Positions 31,680 through 45,349 are shown, counted from the first letter of the stretch. The stretch: 51,716 nt of DNA from Lingula anatina (GCF_001039355.2 NW_019775727.1:10922-62637); one strand, 5' to 3'. Notes: a model not told the origin generated them from the sequence alone. A program made the numbers and translations.

Positions 31680-33993
31680 TCACTTTCTTCCAAAATATTC
31701 CTCATCCGATAAATCGGGTCTGCTGGACATTTTTGGCAGAGGTGCTGCCGCACTTTTTGGAGGTGCCCCTCCTGTGGCTGGGAGTGCCCCGTAACCAGTA
31801 TAACGAGCTGCAGACGCCCTGTAATCAGAATCTTGTTGATTACGAGGTCTGTAACCCAACAAGCCTGACGGGCGGCTATATCCTTGCGCGCCATATTTGC
31901 CAAGTCCTTGACTTTTTGTGGCATCGTACCCGCCTGCAGTTCCGTAATACCCTTCGTTACCAGAGGTACCATACGTTCCTTGGGTACCATAGTTTGAATA
32001 TCCTTGACCGGGAGAGGAACCGTAATTTCCTTGATAGCTGGTTGCACCATAATTTCCTTGACCACTCGGAGAACCGTATTTGTTTGAAGCATCTGAAGCA
32101 CTGTAATAGCCGTTGCCACCTAGGTTATTATAATACCCGGAATTGCCCGAGTTGCCGTAGTATCCAGAATTGCCCAAAGAGCCGTAGTTTCCAGAATTGC
32201 CTAACGCGCCATAATTTGAATTTGTACCAGAGTTTCCATTGTATCCATATACTCCGGATTTTCCATAATATCCAGGAGCATTGTAATATGCCGCTGGTCC
32301 GGAATATGAGCCTGAAGACCCATATTTTCCTGCCGGATCTGAAGCGGTTGCTGCAGCAGCGGCGGCGGCAGCAGCAGCGGCGGTGCCTCTTCCGTACCCG
32401 CCATATGCTGATCCATATTGTGTTCCGCCAGCGCCGTACTGCGCCCCTTGGGCGCCAGCGTAATTCCCGTAATTTCCATAATTTCCCGCGCCTGCGTAAT
32501 TAGCAAATTCTCCATTGATCCCCAAATACTTCACCAGTCTCTGGCAACCGAATTTCTCCAGATAGTTCACGATGACCAGACATTCTTTGATTTTTTGTAT
32601 TCCCCACTGTGTACAAGAGATATGCCGTGGCGCGTTATGGTTCACACAGTAAGCGTGAAGCTGAAGAATGCAGGCCTCTTTACGTTGGTATTTCCAGTGT
32701 TTCCAACATCTCTGCCACAACACTTGAATGTTCTCGTCGTCCTTGAAGAGCGCTTCCTGCTGAGCCTTGGTCAGCACGGCCCCGGTGATCCCCTCGGCGA
32801 CCCCGCCCTTGGCTCCGTTTGTGTTACCCTGCCCTGCTGCTGTAGCGCCGTACCCACCAGAGGGTCTAGGATAGCCCGCCCCGGGGTAGGAACCTGCTGG
32901 AGAGCCGTAAGATGGTGGGGCGGCCCCGGGGTGGTAGTATCCAGAATAACCTTGGGGAATTGGTTTTGGTGGGGGTGGTGGGTAGTACTGCCCATAAACG
33001 CCTTGGGGTGGAGCGTTGTTTCCCGAGGGAGGCGGAAGAGGGGGAGGGTACCCGGGTGGGCCTCCATAAGCCTGGCGACGATGGCGGCTGACCGAGAAAA
33101 GGTCTGAAAGAGATTGAAGTGGTTGCAGCAAGTTTTATAGTTATCGACTTTTTATCGACGTTGTCGGGCAGCCAAAGCCATTTTTGGACATTTTATTGGT
33201 AAAATTTAACATGACTATCGCCATTGAAAAAAAAATGATTGTAAATGAAAGAATAAACGGATAAAATGGTTCCAGTTGAATTCACGTATGACGAATAAAC
33301 GCGTTAATCCACTGCGAACAAATTAAAGGGCGCTTAACACAACAATTAACTGAAAATAAACCATACAACATCAAAAGTTAGGCCTAATTCACTGCAAATA
33401 ACAACTTAACATACGCTTACCTTCAGTATACACCAACTGTGGCTGTAACATCATAATATCTCGCTGAGAGCAGAAGTCAGACAGCTGATCGCCCAGGTCG
33501 TCCTCTCCAACGGTCACGTTCTCCGCCGTATATACCACGTCAAAGGCCGCTGTCGGGGTGGTAAGGGCGCCCTGCAATTTGAGAAATGCCCATGAAACCA
33601 TCGTCAGGAGGATGCTTTTAATCTGTTAGAAGATTTTTGGTACGTTAAAAGACGATAACTATCGTGTTGGTAAGTACCTTATTTTATGAACGACAGTCAT
33701 AATCTTTTAATGACAATGTTCATATAGTGGTGTATATAGGCTTTGGCAGATGGTCACGTGCTGAAAGGTTTAAATAGCGGTCAATGTTTCTATTTATCGG
33801 TAAAGTCTACTAAAATATTGAGCATAACCTAACGCCTAAAGTTCTGTTCCAACATCATATGTCAAAGGGATCAAAAACATAGATAGTGTCCAAATGTTTC
33901 TGAAACACTTTGAAAAACCAGCGGAAGGCGCTTTTTACCGAATTTGCTATTCGCCGTATATACAACCCTGTATGCGCATCCATAAAGGTACTG

Positions 33994-34027
<34 letters not shown>

Positions 34028-35847
34028 CTAGTAGTCTACCTGTGACTGCGCCAGTGTGTCATCCACCAGGGACAGATTTCTCCCCGTGTGTACCTCCGCC
34101 AAGGTGAGATTCCGCAGGAAACACGTGGTGTCGTCACCAAACTTCATGGCCGACAGTCCCTGTAAGAGAGACACAAAGATCAAATACAGTCTTACTTCCA
34201 CCGTGATAGTTTAAGTTCGTTAATGTCGGCATCTTCGTGACAGTGGCATATTTAGGCGCACTAACTGCACGTGAAAATTCTAATAATTATGAAGATTTGT
34301 ATTTGAAATTAAGTCACTCGTCACAATCAATTCATTTTATGAAACTTTTCAGTTCAATACCAAACCTTGCGCCTATTATTTATTCAAAAGAGGAGTGACG
34401 GTCCACACAGATAGCTAATTTATTCCAACGTGAGCAAAAAGTACAAAGTATTTATACAAAACCCAGAATACGCTAAATATATATACAATTAGCGTGACAA
34501 AAACAAATTCATAATTATACTACATCTCTCATTCCTGCACGACCTACTCCATACTCGAGGCGATAACATCTATTTCACACAAAAATTCTCGCTATATTTT
34601 AATACATAGAGAAAGGTGTACAGCATCATATAGCCAGAGACATAGCTAATGAAAAATCAACCTGATGTCCTAGTAAAGACACGCACGACTTACGATTTTA
34701 TAATCCAACATAAAGTAAAACTCTGGCGTTCCATTGTGTGAGGGACTGTGAAAGACCTCGATCTGTCTGTGAGCGTCCAGTTGAATCTCTTCTTCCAGGA
34801 CACTAACGTTGTCCCTGAAATACACCACGTACTCCTGGAGATAGGAAAAAATATGTTTGAAATTGTCTTCAACGGCGTAATAACAAAATAACAGGAATGT
34901 TATTTTATATTATTATATTTTTTATTTATTTCGGTTACAATAACATTTAAAAATCTATATTAAGTTTGGTAGAGCTTAAACCGTGTGGTCTGGGTGCGTT
35001 ATAAGTCATAGGCTACTGAGTATAGAAGCTCTATCATTGTTGCAGGTTGTTACATAATATGCAATCATTTTGATAGTAGGCCTACTACGGCATGTACCTA
35101 TTATCTCGAAATTGTAAAAAAGAAATATAAACATTCGACACAAAATACATTAAGGTTTCAATTAACTTACTTTAAATCTACGCCTAGGATAAACGAGTCC
35201 ATAATACGTTGCTAGGGCTGTTCCAATAATTACCATGGCGACGAAGATGACGAAACATGCTGCTGACGTCACGTATCGTTTCCTGGTACATATGAGCAGG
35301 CTGTTTCCCTGTTCGTGTTAAGAAATATTTACAAAGTAGGGCCTAAGTGTCACCTAATAGGATAGTCGTGACCGCATCTAGAGATATCATATCTCAAATT
35401 TCCTCGCTCACTTAAATTATACAAGAATTAAAGATTGAATTAAAGTGCTGGTATGTCGGTGAACCGACATGAAACCTAAAATATTATTTAGTCTGGGCGT
35501 GTATATATATATTGTCTTTCCATTAAAAACTGTAATATCTAATGTGCTGAGACAGTTTGGCATAACCAAATATGTCTTGAGGTTTTAATATCGTATCACT
35601 TTTCGACAGCAATAATTTTCTTCAACTACGCATTTTTCATATTTTATCATAGGGGCCTACCCCACGTCGGGACGCCTACCTCGTTTGAATTCTTGCTATC
35701 CTGATTGTTTCTTTTGTGTGCGTCTTTTGTATTGCTTTCTTCATTCTTTTTGCAGTTGTCTTCGACATTTTCTGATTTTTGTTTGTCAGTTTTGTAATCA
35801 TTGTTGTTGGTCGTTTCGTTCACCTCGTCTTTTACCTTGCCCTTCAT
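31680..35847 (-). CDS. BRICHOS-domain type II membrane proprotein with silk-like Gly/Tyr-rich C-terminus, copy B
   Basis: Exons: 35680-35847, 35171-35308, 34694-34834, 34040-34159, 33421-33571, 31680-33103; each exon has exactly the length of its copy A partner, 713 residues in all. Domain order is the same: Lys/Asn-rich cytosolic tail, membrane anchor, BRICHOS with two cysteines, RHRR, Pro/Gly/Tyr-rich stretch, six-cysteine module, 11 alanines, Gly/Tyr repeats, EEYFGRK. By eye, residues 1-239 differ from copy A at about 17 positions (10 of them in the cytosolic tail), whereas the terminal exon differs at about 9 of 474. No stop, frameshift or splice-site loss is visible, so both copies look functional. 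Whether this is a second locus or the other allele is open because of the N at 30095. Confidence 0.9.
33996..34024. repeat. (ATT)n microsatellite in BRICHOS copy B intron 4
   Basis: Same site and similar length as the array at 26251-26279 in copy A. Confidence 0.9.
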
Positions 35848-38430
35848 TGTGAAGAACTTTTGGAGCACTGGTCTTCCTTTAAGGTTAAAGGGTGAACTGA
35901 GAATTTTCTCAAGTTGCTTGTAATCTCTTCATGTCTGACCACCTTTCTCCTGAAAATGTTAAATATAATATTAATTATTTTTCATTGAAAGTTTTAAAAA
36001 AGGCTGAGAAGTTGTCACAAGCATGAAAGGCCCTAGCAACCTATGAGCGAAACTCTACCATAACTCAAAATCAAATTCTGAGGAAAAGAGTAGCATCAGC
36101 AACTGCAGCCTCTGTTCTTTAAATATGGGCGTGAAACATATTTGACTTCAAACAAATTAAATATACTGACCGGCACCCAATCAGCTGTATTTCTTGAACA
36201 GTTTGGAAAATCCTAAAAAATTTGTTGAGGTTTGCTCGATAAAAATGTAACCAGTATGCCTATATGCCAAAGGTTATATAGCGCTCATAACGTTTACGTC
36301 AGGTACAAATGTATATTAAGATGGCGATGATAGAAATCTCCTCTCTCTTTACACAACCATTACCACTAAATGATATACAAATCTTGATCTGAGTAAGCTA
36401 CATGTATTATTATCTCAGATGTGAGGGAAAGTGACACAATTTGCATAATTGCTGTGACGGTCATAGAGCTGTTCACCCGAGGAGGAATTAATAACCTCAA
36501 TATTAATGAACAAGCAGGTTAGAATGTAGTCCAAATAGTGCAAACTATCTCGGAATCAGCAAACACATTTTAAACCGGCTCAGATGCAATCTAGAAGAAC
36601 ATTGTGTGATCGAGCCTGGCGCCGGCAGCGACGATGAATCACAACGAGGAAATACATCGGAATAAATATCACTTTGCTCTTCCAGATAAATTTTAAAACA
36701 GGTTTTATCTGGAATTGTCGCATAAAAATACAAAACCATGCTCCATAATTGGTTTATTATGACAAATGAAAGTTAAATCTAAAAAAAGTCACACGTCTGT
36801 TTAATGGCTACATTGTATTAAATAAATTTAGAAGCCTGCAAAGATATTAATTTTCCTTATATCCTTTAATGTGTATAAATAATGTAACCAATCAAAATAT
36901 CAATTTATATTAGATATATTTAAATATATTCCAACCTGTTTAGAAGTAACGTGCAAAAATATAATAAAAATAACAATAAAATTACCTGTCCAGTTTTAAA
37001 TGTATATTTTTGTGGATGAAATGCGCAAAAACAGTAGGCATATTATGTAAGTTTTTATAACGATAACTATAACGGCAATTTTCACATTTCATTAAAATCA
37101 ATTGATTTACGTGCTTCAGAAATGTTTTAGTTACAGCTAGCACTTGTGCAAAGGCGCAGCTATCGTAAAACATGAAACTCGATCAACATTTTAGATGCCA
37201 CGTTTAAAATTATTTTACAGGTCTAGTTAAACACTTAACATCAAAGACCAGGAGCACAGCAAGGAGAAAAATAAGTTTAGGCTGAAAACAGACGCTTTAA
37301 AGAGAGTCACAGAAGTCATCAACGTACTCACCTTCTCTCCCAGAAGCTAGTTCTTAGTGAAATGCATAAATGACGTTGGAAATAAGGCCGCTTTGCGGTG
37401 CGTATAATTGCAGTAATTACCCAAACCACGATCCCGGGACGATGAGAATGTCTGATAGCTATCCTGGGTCCTGTTTATATGTGTGTGGTTGGACAAGCCG
37501 CAGAATTACTGAATGTATCGTAGATAGTGCGGTCTTTACGAGGCTATCAGTAAAATACAAGTTTTTTTTTTCTTTGAACGCACTTGCTCAGCGGAACTAA
37601 CTGTTGTGTTTTTACTGCCAGACCATTGCATGTTTGTAAACGAATGAGTCGATAAAAGAACGAAATAAATATTTAAAAAATGCAATCGGTGAGCACGAAG
37701 CATGCGTCCCTCAACCGGCGACAAACTATCAACTAACTATGAAATGCCATACCCCCCCCCCCTCGTGTAATATATTCATTAGGGTGTGGTTTTGGTCTTA
37801 CTTCAAAGCTTGTTATTGTTCACATTTATCTTTTCAAGAGCTTATCACTGCTCAAAAGTTATATTTTCAAGAATGTATTGCCAATATTAGTCGTTTGTGA
37901 CAATCTTTATTTCAATAAGCAACATGGTAAAAAAAACTGTTTCAGTCATGGAGTGACTTTTTATTAGAAAACTGAAACGTAAGCACTGCAAGTACATACT
38001 ACATCAATAGTCAAAGCTGCTCTATTCCGTTTTCCCCCGATTTCAAAGCAAGGCAGCTGAAGCTGACAAGTGTTCAGACACGAATCAGCATTTAAACAGT
38101 GCATATAACGAGCTCAGTTTAATTGTAGTAGTTTTGAAGTTTTGAATTTACAATTCAAGTAGCTGAATATTTCGTCTGCAAGTTATTTTTTTAAAGCTAC
38201 ACTTTCCAGAATTATTTCTTTTCATTTTTCCACATTTGGTCGTCATAACATACTAGTAAGCTCCTTCATGTGAATATAGTTGTTCATAACAAACATTGTT
38301 GTTTAAATTAATTTCATCCATAACAACTTATCTTCTTATGGTTCTAAACTATTAACCTTAGGCCTGGCCTTACTCCAATTGTAATATTTAAAAAAGTAAT
38401 TATTTAAAATTTGATAATCAACAGCAGCTA
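35848..38430. promoter_or_regulatory. BRICHOS copy B 5'UTR/promoter, then OVCA2 3' flank
   Basis: 35848-35949 is the 5'UTR part of the start exon. A GTGAGT donor after 37332 ends an upstream non-coding exon. From about 37480 to 37930 the sequence still matches unit A. From 37931 to 38430 it is single-copy, with no coding exon seen; it probably holds the OVCA2 3'UTR. Confidence 0.5.
37474..37479 (-). promoter_or_regulatory. TATA box of BRICHOS copy B
   Basis: Minus strand tatataaacagg-type match at the same distance from the 5'UTR donor as in copy A (29697-29702), retained although the nearby sequence has diverged. Confidence 0.5.
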
Positions 38431-41400
38431 TCAGGACTTGGCACTTCTTTGTTTCTTCCTTAGCAACATATTCTCTAGAAATTCTGTGTAGACTTTTTTG
38501 TGTGGTCCTGAGGCTGGTATGAAGTGACCACCAGGATGTTCCAGAGTCCTGGGCTCCACAAAATACTGCAGCAAATCTTCACTCATATCTGCAGAAAAAA
38601 TAATTACAGTATATTAAGGGCATTTTAAATGCACAAAAAATTGAATAAAATAAAATTAATTTTCAAAATAAATAAAGATAACTGCATTACATGTTTTCTT
38701 TCACTTGATTCCTTCAAAATCTTTTTTTTAAGACAGTCTCCACTATAACTTTGTAAGTCCAGTAAAATAACTCAAAGAAAAATACACAGAATAAATGGGT
38801 GGAAGACCAAGCTACTAGACAGAAAAAAATTTAAAAGCAGAGATAAAATGAATATCAGATAAAAAATGCCTACCTTTAGGAATGACCTTGTCAGTATCCC
38901 CAAACACGTGAAGGGAGGGACAGGTTATTGGGATCTTGTAGATTTCCTCGTGTGGTTTTGAATGACTTTTAAATCCTGCCACCAACATCACAAAGTCAAA
39001 CTTGAATGGACAAGCTGGAAGATATAGGAAAAAAACTAGAGAGCAGTCCTAAGAGTAAATATGATGTAAATGATATCAGAACAATTCATGTTTAATCTCT
39101 CAATATTAGAAGACACCCATTTAGTTTAAATAGTTTTTCTTTTTTTTCCCCTCAAGAACAATCTCCCCTGAAAATTTCATTAAAATTTGAGAAAAACCTT
39201 TTGAGATATCGTGTCCACAAATAAACAATCCTGACATAAATCTAACTCTCTTTGTATTCTTGGGTTTGTAGGTAAAAAGTTGTCTCTCACAGTGCAATAC
39301 CAGAATTTGAAGAAGAATGGTAAAAATTTTCAGTAATCTCCTAATTCTCTTATCCTATGCATTACACCAATAATTAATTTATACTGAGTGTGTTTAGAGG
39401 AGAAATTGAAGACCTTCCAAACTTCTTGCCTGGGACAGCAAGTTCTAGGGCAGCGCATTGTGGACATATTTTCACCTCTGTTCACTAAATCATACTGCTG
39501 CTGCTGCTGATGATGATGATGCTGATAAAGATGATGACACCTCTAATTTCCTACCTTCTTCATCTTTTTCTCTCAGTCCACACATCAAGGCCACCAGTGC
39601 TGCCCCCTGGCTGAACCCCAGAACACCATCAAATGGACCCTGAAATATGTCATGACATTAGTAATTTAAAAACTTTTAGTCTACTTCAGGATAAACCTGC
39701 AGTTCACCATATTTGATACATTATGTATTTCTTAATTTTTAAAGTGGGCAAAATGTTTCATTTAAACATATTTTTTTGAAAATGTCAGTCTATTTTGACA
39801 TAAGAAAACCAGTAGTAGACCACTTAAATGAAATTGTTGGCCTGCTTCATTATAAGAAAGACATGGTCTTTTTGGATGGAAACTTACTTCAAGTAGTTAT
39901 AAATACCTGTATGAACTGGAAAGAAATGTGTAAAAAATGTAAGGTGCTTTAAAATTGAGAGGAAACACCGTACATTGTACATATTACCTGCTCCTGGAAA
40001 GCCTGCTGTATTGTCTGTAGTGACTGGTCAAATCCTTTACAACAGTCAGTGTCATCCTGGGCTCTGAAGTAGTCATCCTCTCTGGAGAACCACCAACCCC
40101 TCTGGTCCACTGAAAGAAAGAAAGAAAGAAATCGGACATATTATCCATTAATCCAACAATCAAATAGATAAATGAGTCAGACATTTAATCAATCAGTGGA
40201 TTGATAAATTGATCAACCTCTTCATCCAGTAATCACCAAGTCAATAAATAAATAAATAAAATTAGTAAATAAAAAAGGCTCCATAAATTTTGGAAAACAA
40301 AGACCATAAGCATGACAGAAGAAAATTAAATTAATTCAATCTGACAACACTGAAAATCACTTAAATTACACGATTAATTTGGAATTAAACATAATCCTCC
40401 TTCCTCCTTGAGCAGAATAGCAGCAGCAGCAACATGTTTAGACCAGAGTTGTTTTTGTCTCATTATTGTGAGGATCTCACTTGTTTGCAGACCAGTATCA
40501 TTTATGATGATGCCAAAATTATACAACACTCAACTGATTTCATTTAAGGCTCAGACTATAAAGCACAGTAAGGCCTTCTTGAGGCAAACACATTATTGTG
40601 AATCTACCAAGAAAGTTATAGCTACCTGTATCTCCATCTGCTGCATCCTCTAAGGGAGGAACTGAGTTTGGAGCATCAATAAATACTGGAAATAAGAATG
40701 AAATCGATGTTTAGACTTTATGTATTAAAATATGCCTTTCCATTAAAAAAAAACAACAACATCATTTCACTTGTTTGATTGCTAGACATTCATGAGTATT
40801 TCATTCTTAGTTATTTATTGTTAAGGAAAACGTCATCCAGAGATTTCAAAATGGGGGTGGAGGGGATAGTCCTCTCTGATCACATGGTCTGCTAGTATAG
40901 TCAGTTACAAAAACTGTATTGGGCCCTGTGGAAACTGAGGTGATGTCAATAGGAATGAATCCCTCGCCTAACTCCATGTACCCTTTGTCCTCCATGATTG
41001 CAGAGGGTAATGCATTTCAAAAGGGGAGGAGGGATATATACTCCCCAGAGGGGCAGTCTAACTGGGGAAGCAGGTCCAGAGATGAAAGTCAGATGCACTG
41101 TAGATCACACTTCAATTCACATACCTAACTCAGCATACTTTTTAGTTATTTTCCTAAAGGCCCCAGTCCTTTCCCTAAAGGCCTGACCATTCTGACGATA
41201 TCCATGTATACAAAGAATCTGAAAACGCCAAAAAACAAGTTCAAGGTTTGATTATTCTCTTTCTGTGTAGTGATTTATATTTTCTCTCTCGCACTCATTC
41301 AAAAAAGAAAGTATACTATGATAAAATTAAGACACAGATCAAAACAGTTCGGGAAAAATAAAGAATGGCATAAAGTAGTATGTAGTCTAAATTTTTAACT

Positions 41401-41499
41401 AACAACTCACAGATCTGAAGAATGCATAAACGGGAAAATAATCGAAAGATCTAAGCAAAAACTACATACTTTCAATGTCTCTTTCGAGTCTTGGGCCAT
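38431..41499 (-). CDS. OVCA2: OVCA2-like FSH-family serine hydrolase, complete
   Basis: Small alpha/beta-hydrolase of the FSH1/OVCA2 family; OVCA2 enzymes hydrolyse long-chain alkyl esters. Exons: 41470-41499, 41125-41218, 40626-40685, 39988-40109, 39555-39639, 38874-39014, 38431-38588; 690 nt and 229 residues, as expected for this family (vertebrate OVCA2 is about 227). Motifs: oxyanion-hole strand ILCIHGYRQNG, FRERTGAFRK, FIDAP, WWFSRED, nucleophile elbow GFSQGAAL (Ser), HVFGDTDKVIP (Asp) and HPGGHFIP (His), so the catalytic triad is complete. The first exon encodes only MAQDSKETLK. It ends KKQRSAKS before TGA. Its promoter is head to head with the gene starting at about 41600. The intron phases all agree, so the model is firm. 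Confidence 0.95.
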
Positions 41500-43715
41500 A
41501 CTTTTCTTTCCAAGGGAAATCCGAACCTCGTTATCGCCTTGGTTGTTTTCACTCCTTCTTCCCCAAAAGAGCACAATCATTCGAAGGTAGTGCGCGTGAG
41601 TGGCATTGTTGAAAATCGTTCTTGTTAGTTGTGATTTCTCCCGTTTGGGTAAGTCTTAATCATGGGGGTTTCTGTAAGATAATTACGTACCATTTGATCA
41701 TAAATTTATATATATTTGGGTGTATATGAAGTTGCAACGAACGCACAGGTAGCTGAATTCTTTGAACAAAATTCAGGGCGATTTTAATTGTTTTCGGATT
41801 TTGCATATTATTCAGTAACTGAATTCAAAATAAGCATTGCAGATAGTGGTTGTAGAGGTGAGGCAATATTGTTTGCCTATAAATATGTTAAGTAGACATT
41901 TAATTACTTTAATAGGTCAAGTAATATTCGTTTGATCCCGCTAGGTGTTTGTGAAAAAATACATTTTAGATAAAAATAATTAATTTTTAATTAAGAGTTA
42001 TAAAGTTGACTAATGAATCAGTATCCAAAGTCAAAAAAGCACAAAGTTAGTTGCGGACAGGAACTATGTCAGAATGCAATATATACATATTAAATCCACC
42101 ATGGTCGATTGCATTTATATGCACTAGCCCTTTCTAGATAAATATAGGCTATCCAAACAAATAGCTGGTTTAGTGTTTAAATGGGCGAAATGATTTCTGA
42201 TACTTGTGTCAACAACATGAGGTTTGTCATGCCTTTCTTATGGAAAAGCCTGCCTCACGGTTATATAGCATGCTGAATATTAAAATCATTTGTACTCTGT
42301 GACTTGTGGCTGGGTGAGTAGGTGATCGGGTCTTTATTGTGGCAGAGAGTGATTTAAAATAAGATATATTTGACAAGCAAGAATGAAATTTTTCTCACTT
42401 TAAAAAAAAAAAAATTAGAGATATGCATCTGTCAGTTAAGCTTGCAAGTTCATTATGTACCGTATGATATTTTGAAACTTTATAAGTATTGTTTTGAATG
42501 TTGATTGTGCATGTTTGTATAGCCAGTTGTTTCCAGAGGGAGGAGGGATCTTTTTTCCACCAATATCAACCCAATTTGAAAAATTAAATAGTATCTCAAG
42601 AGAACAAATTTTGATTCAGAGCTGGCATTTCCTAGCCAAATTAGTAGGGAGGTTCATCAAACATAGGACCCATGTTCAAACCTTTATCCCCCTGCAAGGG
42701 GGGTGGGGATAGGGAGCAGAGCATCAGCTTGATTTTTACGTTCTTACTAGTATGCTCATCTTCAAATATCTGTATATATGAAATAAAGCTGTGAAAGTCT
42801 TTCTCAATCAAAAGGTAAGTTTCAGCATGTAGGCATCAAGTCTCTGAACATGTGATCGAAAATGATATTCTCATTTTAGTTTTTAGAGTGCTTGTTACTC
42901 AAAATGCCTCAACTTGAAGTTGGCTTGCATTTTTAATCTTCCTTTCTTCTGCAAATCTGTAAGAAATATTCATCTGTGGATTATCATACACACGGAGAGA
43001 GAGAGAGAGAGAGGGAGGGAGGGGGTCCCGGAGAGAGAGAGTGAGGGGGAGGGGGTAAAACATGCTGTATCACTGTACAGATAATTCCAAATCAATTCTG
43101 ATGTGTAGTGCAACTGGTTCTGTATTCAGGAATTAAAACTGGTATTTCTATCACAAGGCTTGACCCAACCAATTGTTAAAGGGAAACGGGAGCAAACATT
43201 TCAAAAAACAAAACAAACAATTCAAATTCTTATGCAATGGCATGTTTACCTTCTGTTTTAAAATCTCACCTTACTTAAATTAAAGATCAAATATCAGTAA
43301 AGTGGATTTGCATGCACTAAGGCCTTTTCAAATGATTTTTAAGGTTGAGGCTTGCACAAGCTTATTTAAGTCTGGGCCAAGTGCTAAAGATTTTTCCTCA
43401 GGGTTAATAGATGAAAACCAAGCAGAAACAAACCAAAAATGCAAAGAAAAAATGAAATGAAAATGTGAATAGAATAGCAAAAAATCTTCATTTGTCAAAG
43501 ATGTTATAGTATTATTGTTTTGATAATAAAATTGCTTATCTGTAGGGATACAGTTATGCAGTCTTGTTGAAGAGGAACTAACTGATAACAATTTTACATC
43601 TTGATAGCAATTAATATTGATTTCATATTGTTATTTTCAGAAATATCTCCTGGATAACAAATTAAGATCAAATCCTATGAACAGAGAAGATTTTATGCAT
43701 TAATTTGAGGAAATA
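41500..43715 (+). promoter_or_regulatory. Head-to-head promoter of OVCA2 (-) and the right-hand gene (+), with its 5'UTR intron
   Basis: A likely non-coding exon near 41570-41648 ends at a strong donor (ttgg then gtaagtc). The matching acceptor is at 43639-43640 (ttattttcag), and 43641-43715 would be 5'UTR. The intron between contains GA-rich simple sequence at about 43001-43060 and no recognised coding exon. The short spacing from the OVCA2 ATG (about 100 nt) suggests a shared bidirectional promoter. Transcript evidence is lacking. Confidence 0.45.
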
Positions 43716-43863
43716 ATGAAGGATAAAAATCCTAAGAAAAAACCAGATAAATCAGAGAAAGCCAAAAAAGATGTCGGCAGCAAAGACAGTGGTGCTGGAA
43801 GTAGTAGCGTTGAGGGTGGATTTCTCTCCAGGCTGTTTGGTAGTAAGAAGTCCAAGGATAAAG
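43716..43863 (+). CDS. First coding exon of an unrecognised gene continuing off the right edge
   Basis: The ATG follows aggaaata and opens a Lys-rich reading frame of 49 codons plus one base (MKDKNPKKKPDKSEKAKK, then a Ser/Gly stretch, then GGFLSRLFGSKKSKDK) ending at a clean donor, g then gtaagaac. The stretch FLSRLFG flanked by basic clusters looks like a short amphipathic, membrane- or lipid-binding N-terminus; that is inference. No second coding exon was found in the remaining 7.8 kb, so the first intron would be very long. I do not recognise the family. A spurious frame cannot be excluded, but the acceptor, start and donor fit together. Confidence 0.5.
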
Positions 43864-45139
43864 GTAAGAACTAAGATGAGTTGGTTTTATCTCTTGCAAT
43901 AATATAGGTAGAACTAGAAGGAAGTTTGCAATCATTTGTCTCAAGTTTAAATTGATTTGGTGAGGATGAGTGAGAAAAACCAGGCCAAGAACAAACATGC
44001 AGTTACCTGTGGAGACGGCTCAGAGAGAGGTTTCTCTATCACAGAGCGACATATGGCCCTGGTTTGATTGATTGATTGATTGAGGAAATAGAAGAGATGT
44101 GGAAAAGAGAGGTGCATGGTTATTTTTTAGTACCTAATGCAATGAATGCACACAGCATTATAATTAATTTTCCTCAAAATGTCAATTCTTTTTCCATTGA
44201 GCTTCTTATGGTATGTACCACATACAAGACTTTTCACAGAATTAGAACCATGCTCAAGTATGTAGTTTTTGAGTCACTTGTGTAGTAAAGATAGATACCG
44301 ATCATGGCAATGAATATCTGTTGAGGATTTTTTTCCCCTGTGTACAGGTCTAATGCTGATTGTGTGCCAGCAACATAAAGTACAGTACATCTAACACAAT
44401 AATTTGAATGTTTTTCATTGGATGGAGACTGTGACTGTTCATACTTTCTACCACGTGCCACTTTAGTGACTGCGTCTTATTTGCAAAGTTTCTCATTCTT
44501 GCAGTACTTACAGAATGTGCACAGAATTAGCCAAAGAATTTGCATGTGATTATATAGCGTAAAAAACTCTGGTTCTGTGAGAGGGTAGTACGTACCCAGA
44601 TGTTAGCCTTCTACATCTCTGTGGTCAACACACCAGAGCTTCAGATCAGAGGCGTGCCAGCTTCTTCCTTTCTGAATCCCCACATCAGCAAGGCAGTGTT
44701 GTTTCAAATTCTCTTAAAACTGAAACTTGAAAATGGGGAAGCTGATACACAACTAGTCTACAATTCCAACATAGCTTACTACTAACTGATGTTTAGGAAG
44801 TTAAAAATAAAAACATTGGTTAATAGTATGTAATATAACAAAGTGGTGGACTTCTTATTAAAACAAGTGACCGCTGGCTTGCACAATTTGATAGTGTATC
44901 AGTGAAGGAAGTATAACTACTACAATAACATCCTCTGGTATACCAGTGGGTAGAGCTGTGTTAAGCAGGTGTTTTGCTAATTTCTACCACTAAAACCCTG
45001 CTGTGAACACTGCTGTTTCTTAAATATAGATTCTCTGTATGGACATACACACAGCAGTGGTCACTTAACCTCTGACCACTCTGCTCTTTGAAAGGTTCTG
45101 AAATAAGTTACCCAAGTAGTGGTCAAGATTTTTTGGCCC

Positions 45140-45336
45140 CATTCACAACAGAGTTGATCTGCGGACTAACAGCTCTGCAGATCAAAAATGGCCAACCCTC
45201 CTTAAAGTTTATTGCATAATCCCTTCAGGGAATCTATTTGGTGTCTGTTATGGGATTATGTAACAAGCTTTCAGATGGGTTGGCCATATTTGATCCATAG
45301 ATCTGTTAGTGCGTAGATCAATTCTGTTGTAAATGC
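45140..45336. mobile_element. Palindromic MITE, family 1 copy
   Basis: The arms cattcacaacagagttgatc and, inverted, catttacaacagaattgatc pair over about 55 bp, with an interior like the copy at 22263 (gggaatctatttggtgtctg). Confidence 0.65.
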
Positions 45337-45349
45337 TCTCTTTAGCCTT

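Larger units (their letters stand above)
30096..37930. repeat. Unit B of the 7.8-kb direct duplication (or unmerged haplotype overlap)
   Basis: Starts directly after the N and aligns colinearly with 22255-30094. Its right end (caataagcaacatggtaa) continues into unique sequence leading to OVCA2. Divergence is patchy: about 540 bp around 34140-34690 are almost identical to unit A, while 33230-33420 and 34890-35110 carry many substitutions and indels. Confidence 0.95.

Noticed and set aside
43328-43998. Minus-strand frames around the first exon of the right-hand gene
   Set aside because: They are short and AT-biased with no splice signals, and they overlap a better-supported plus-strand exon.
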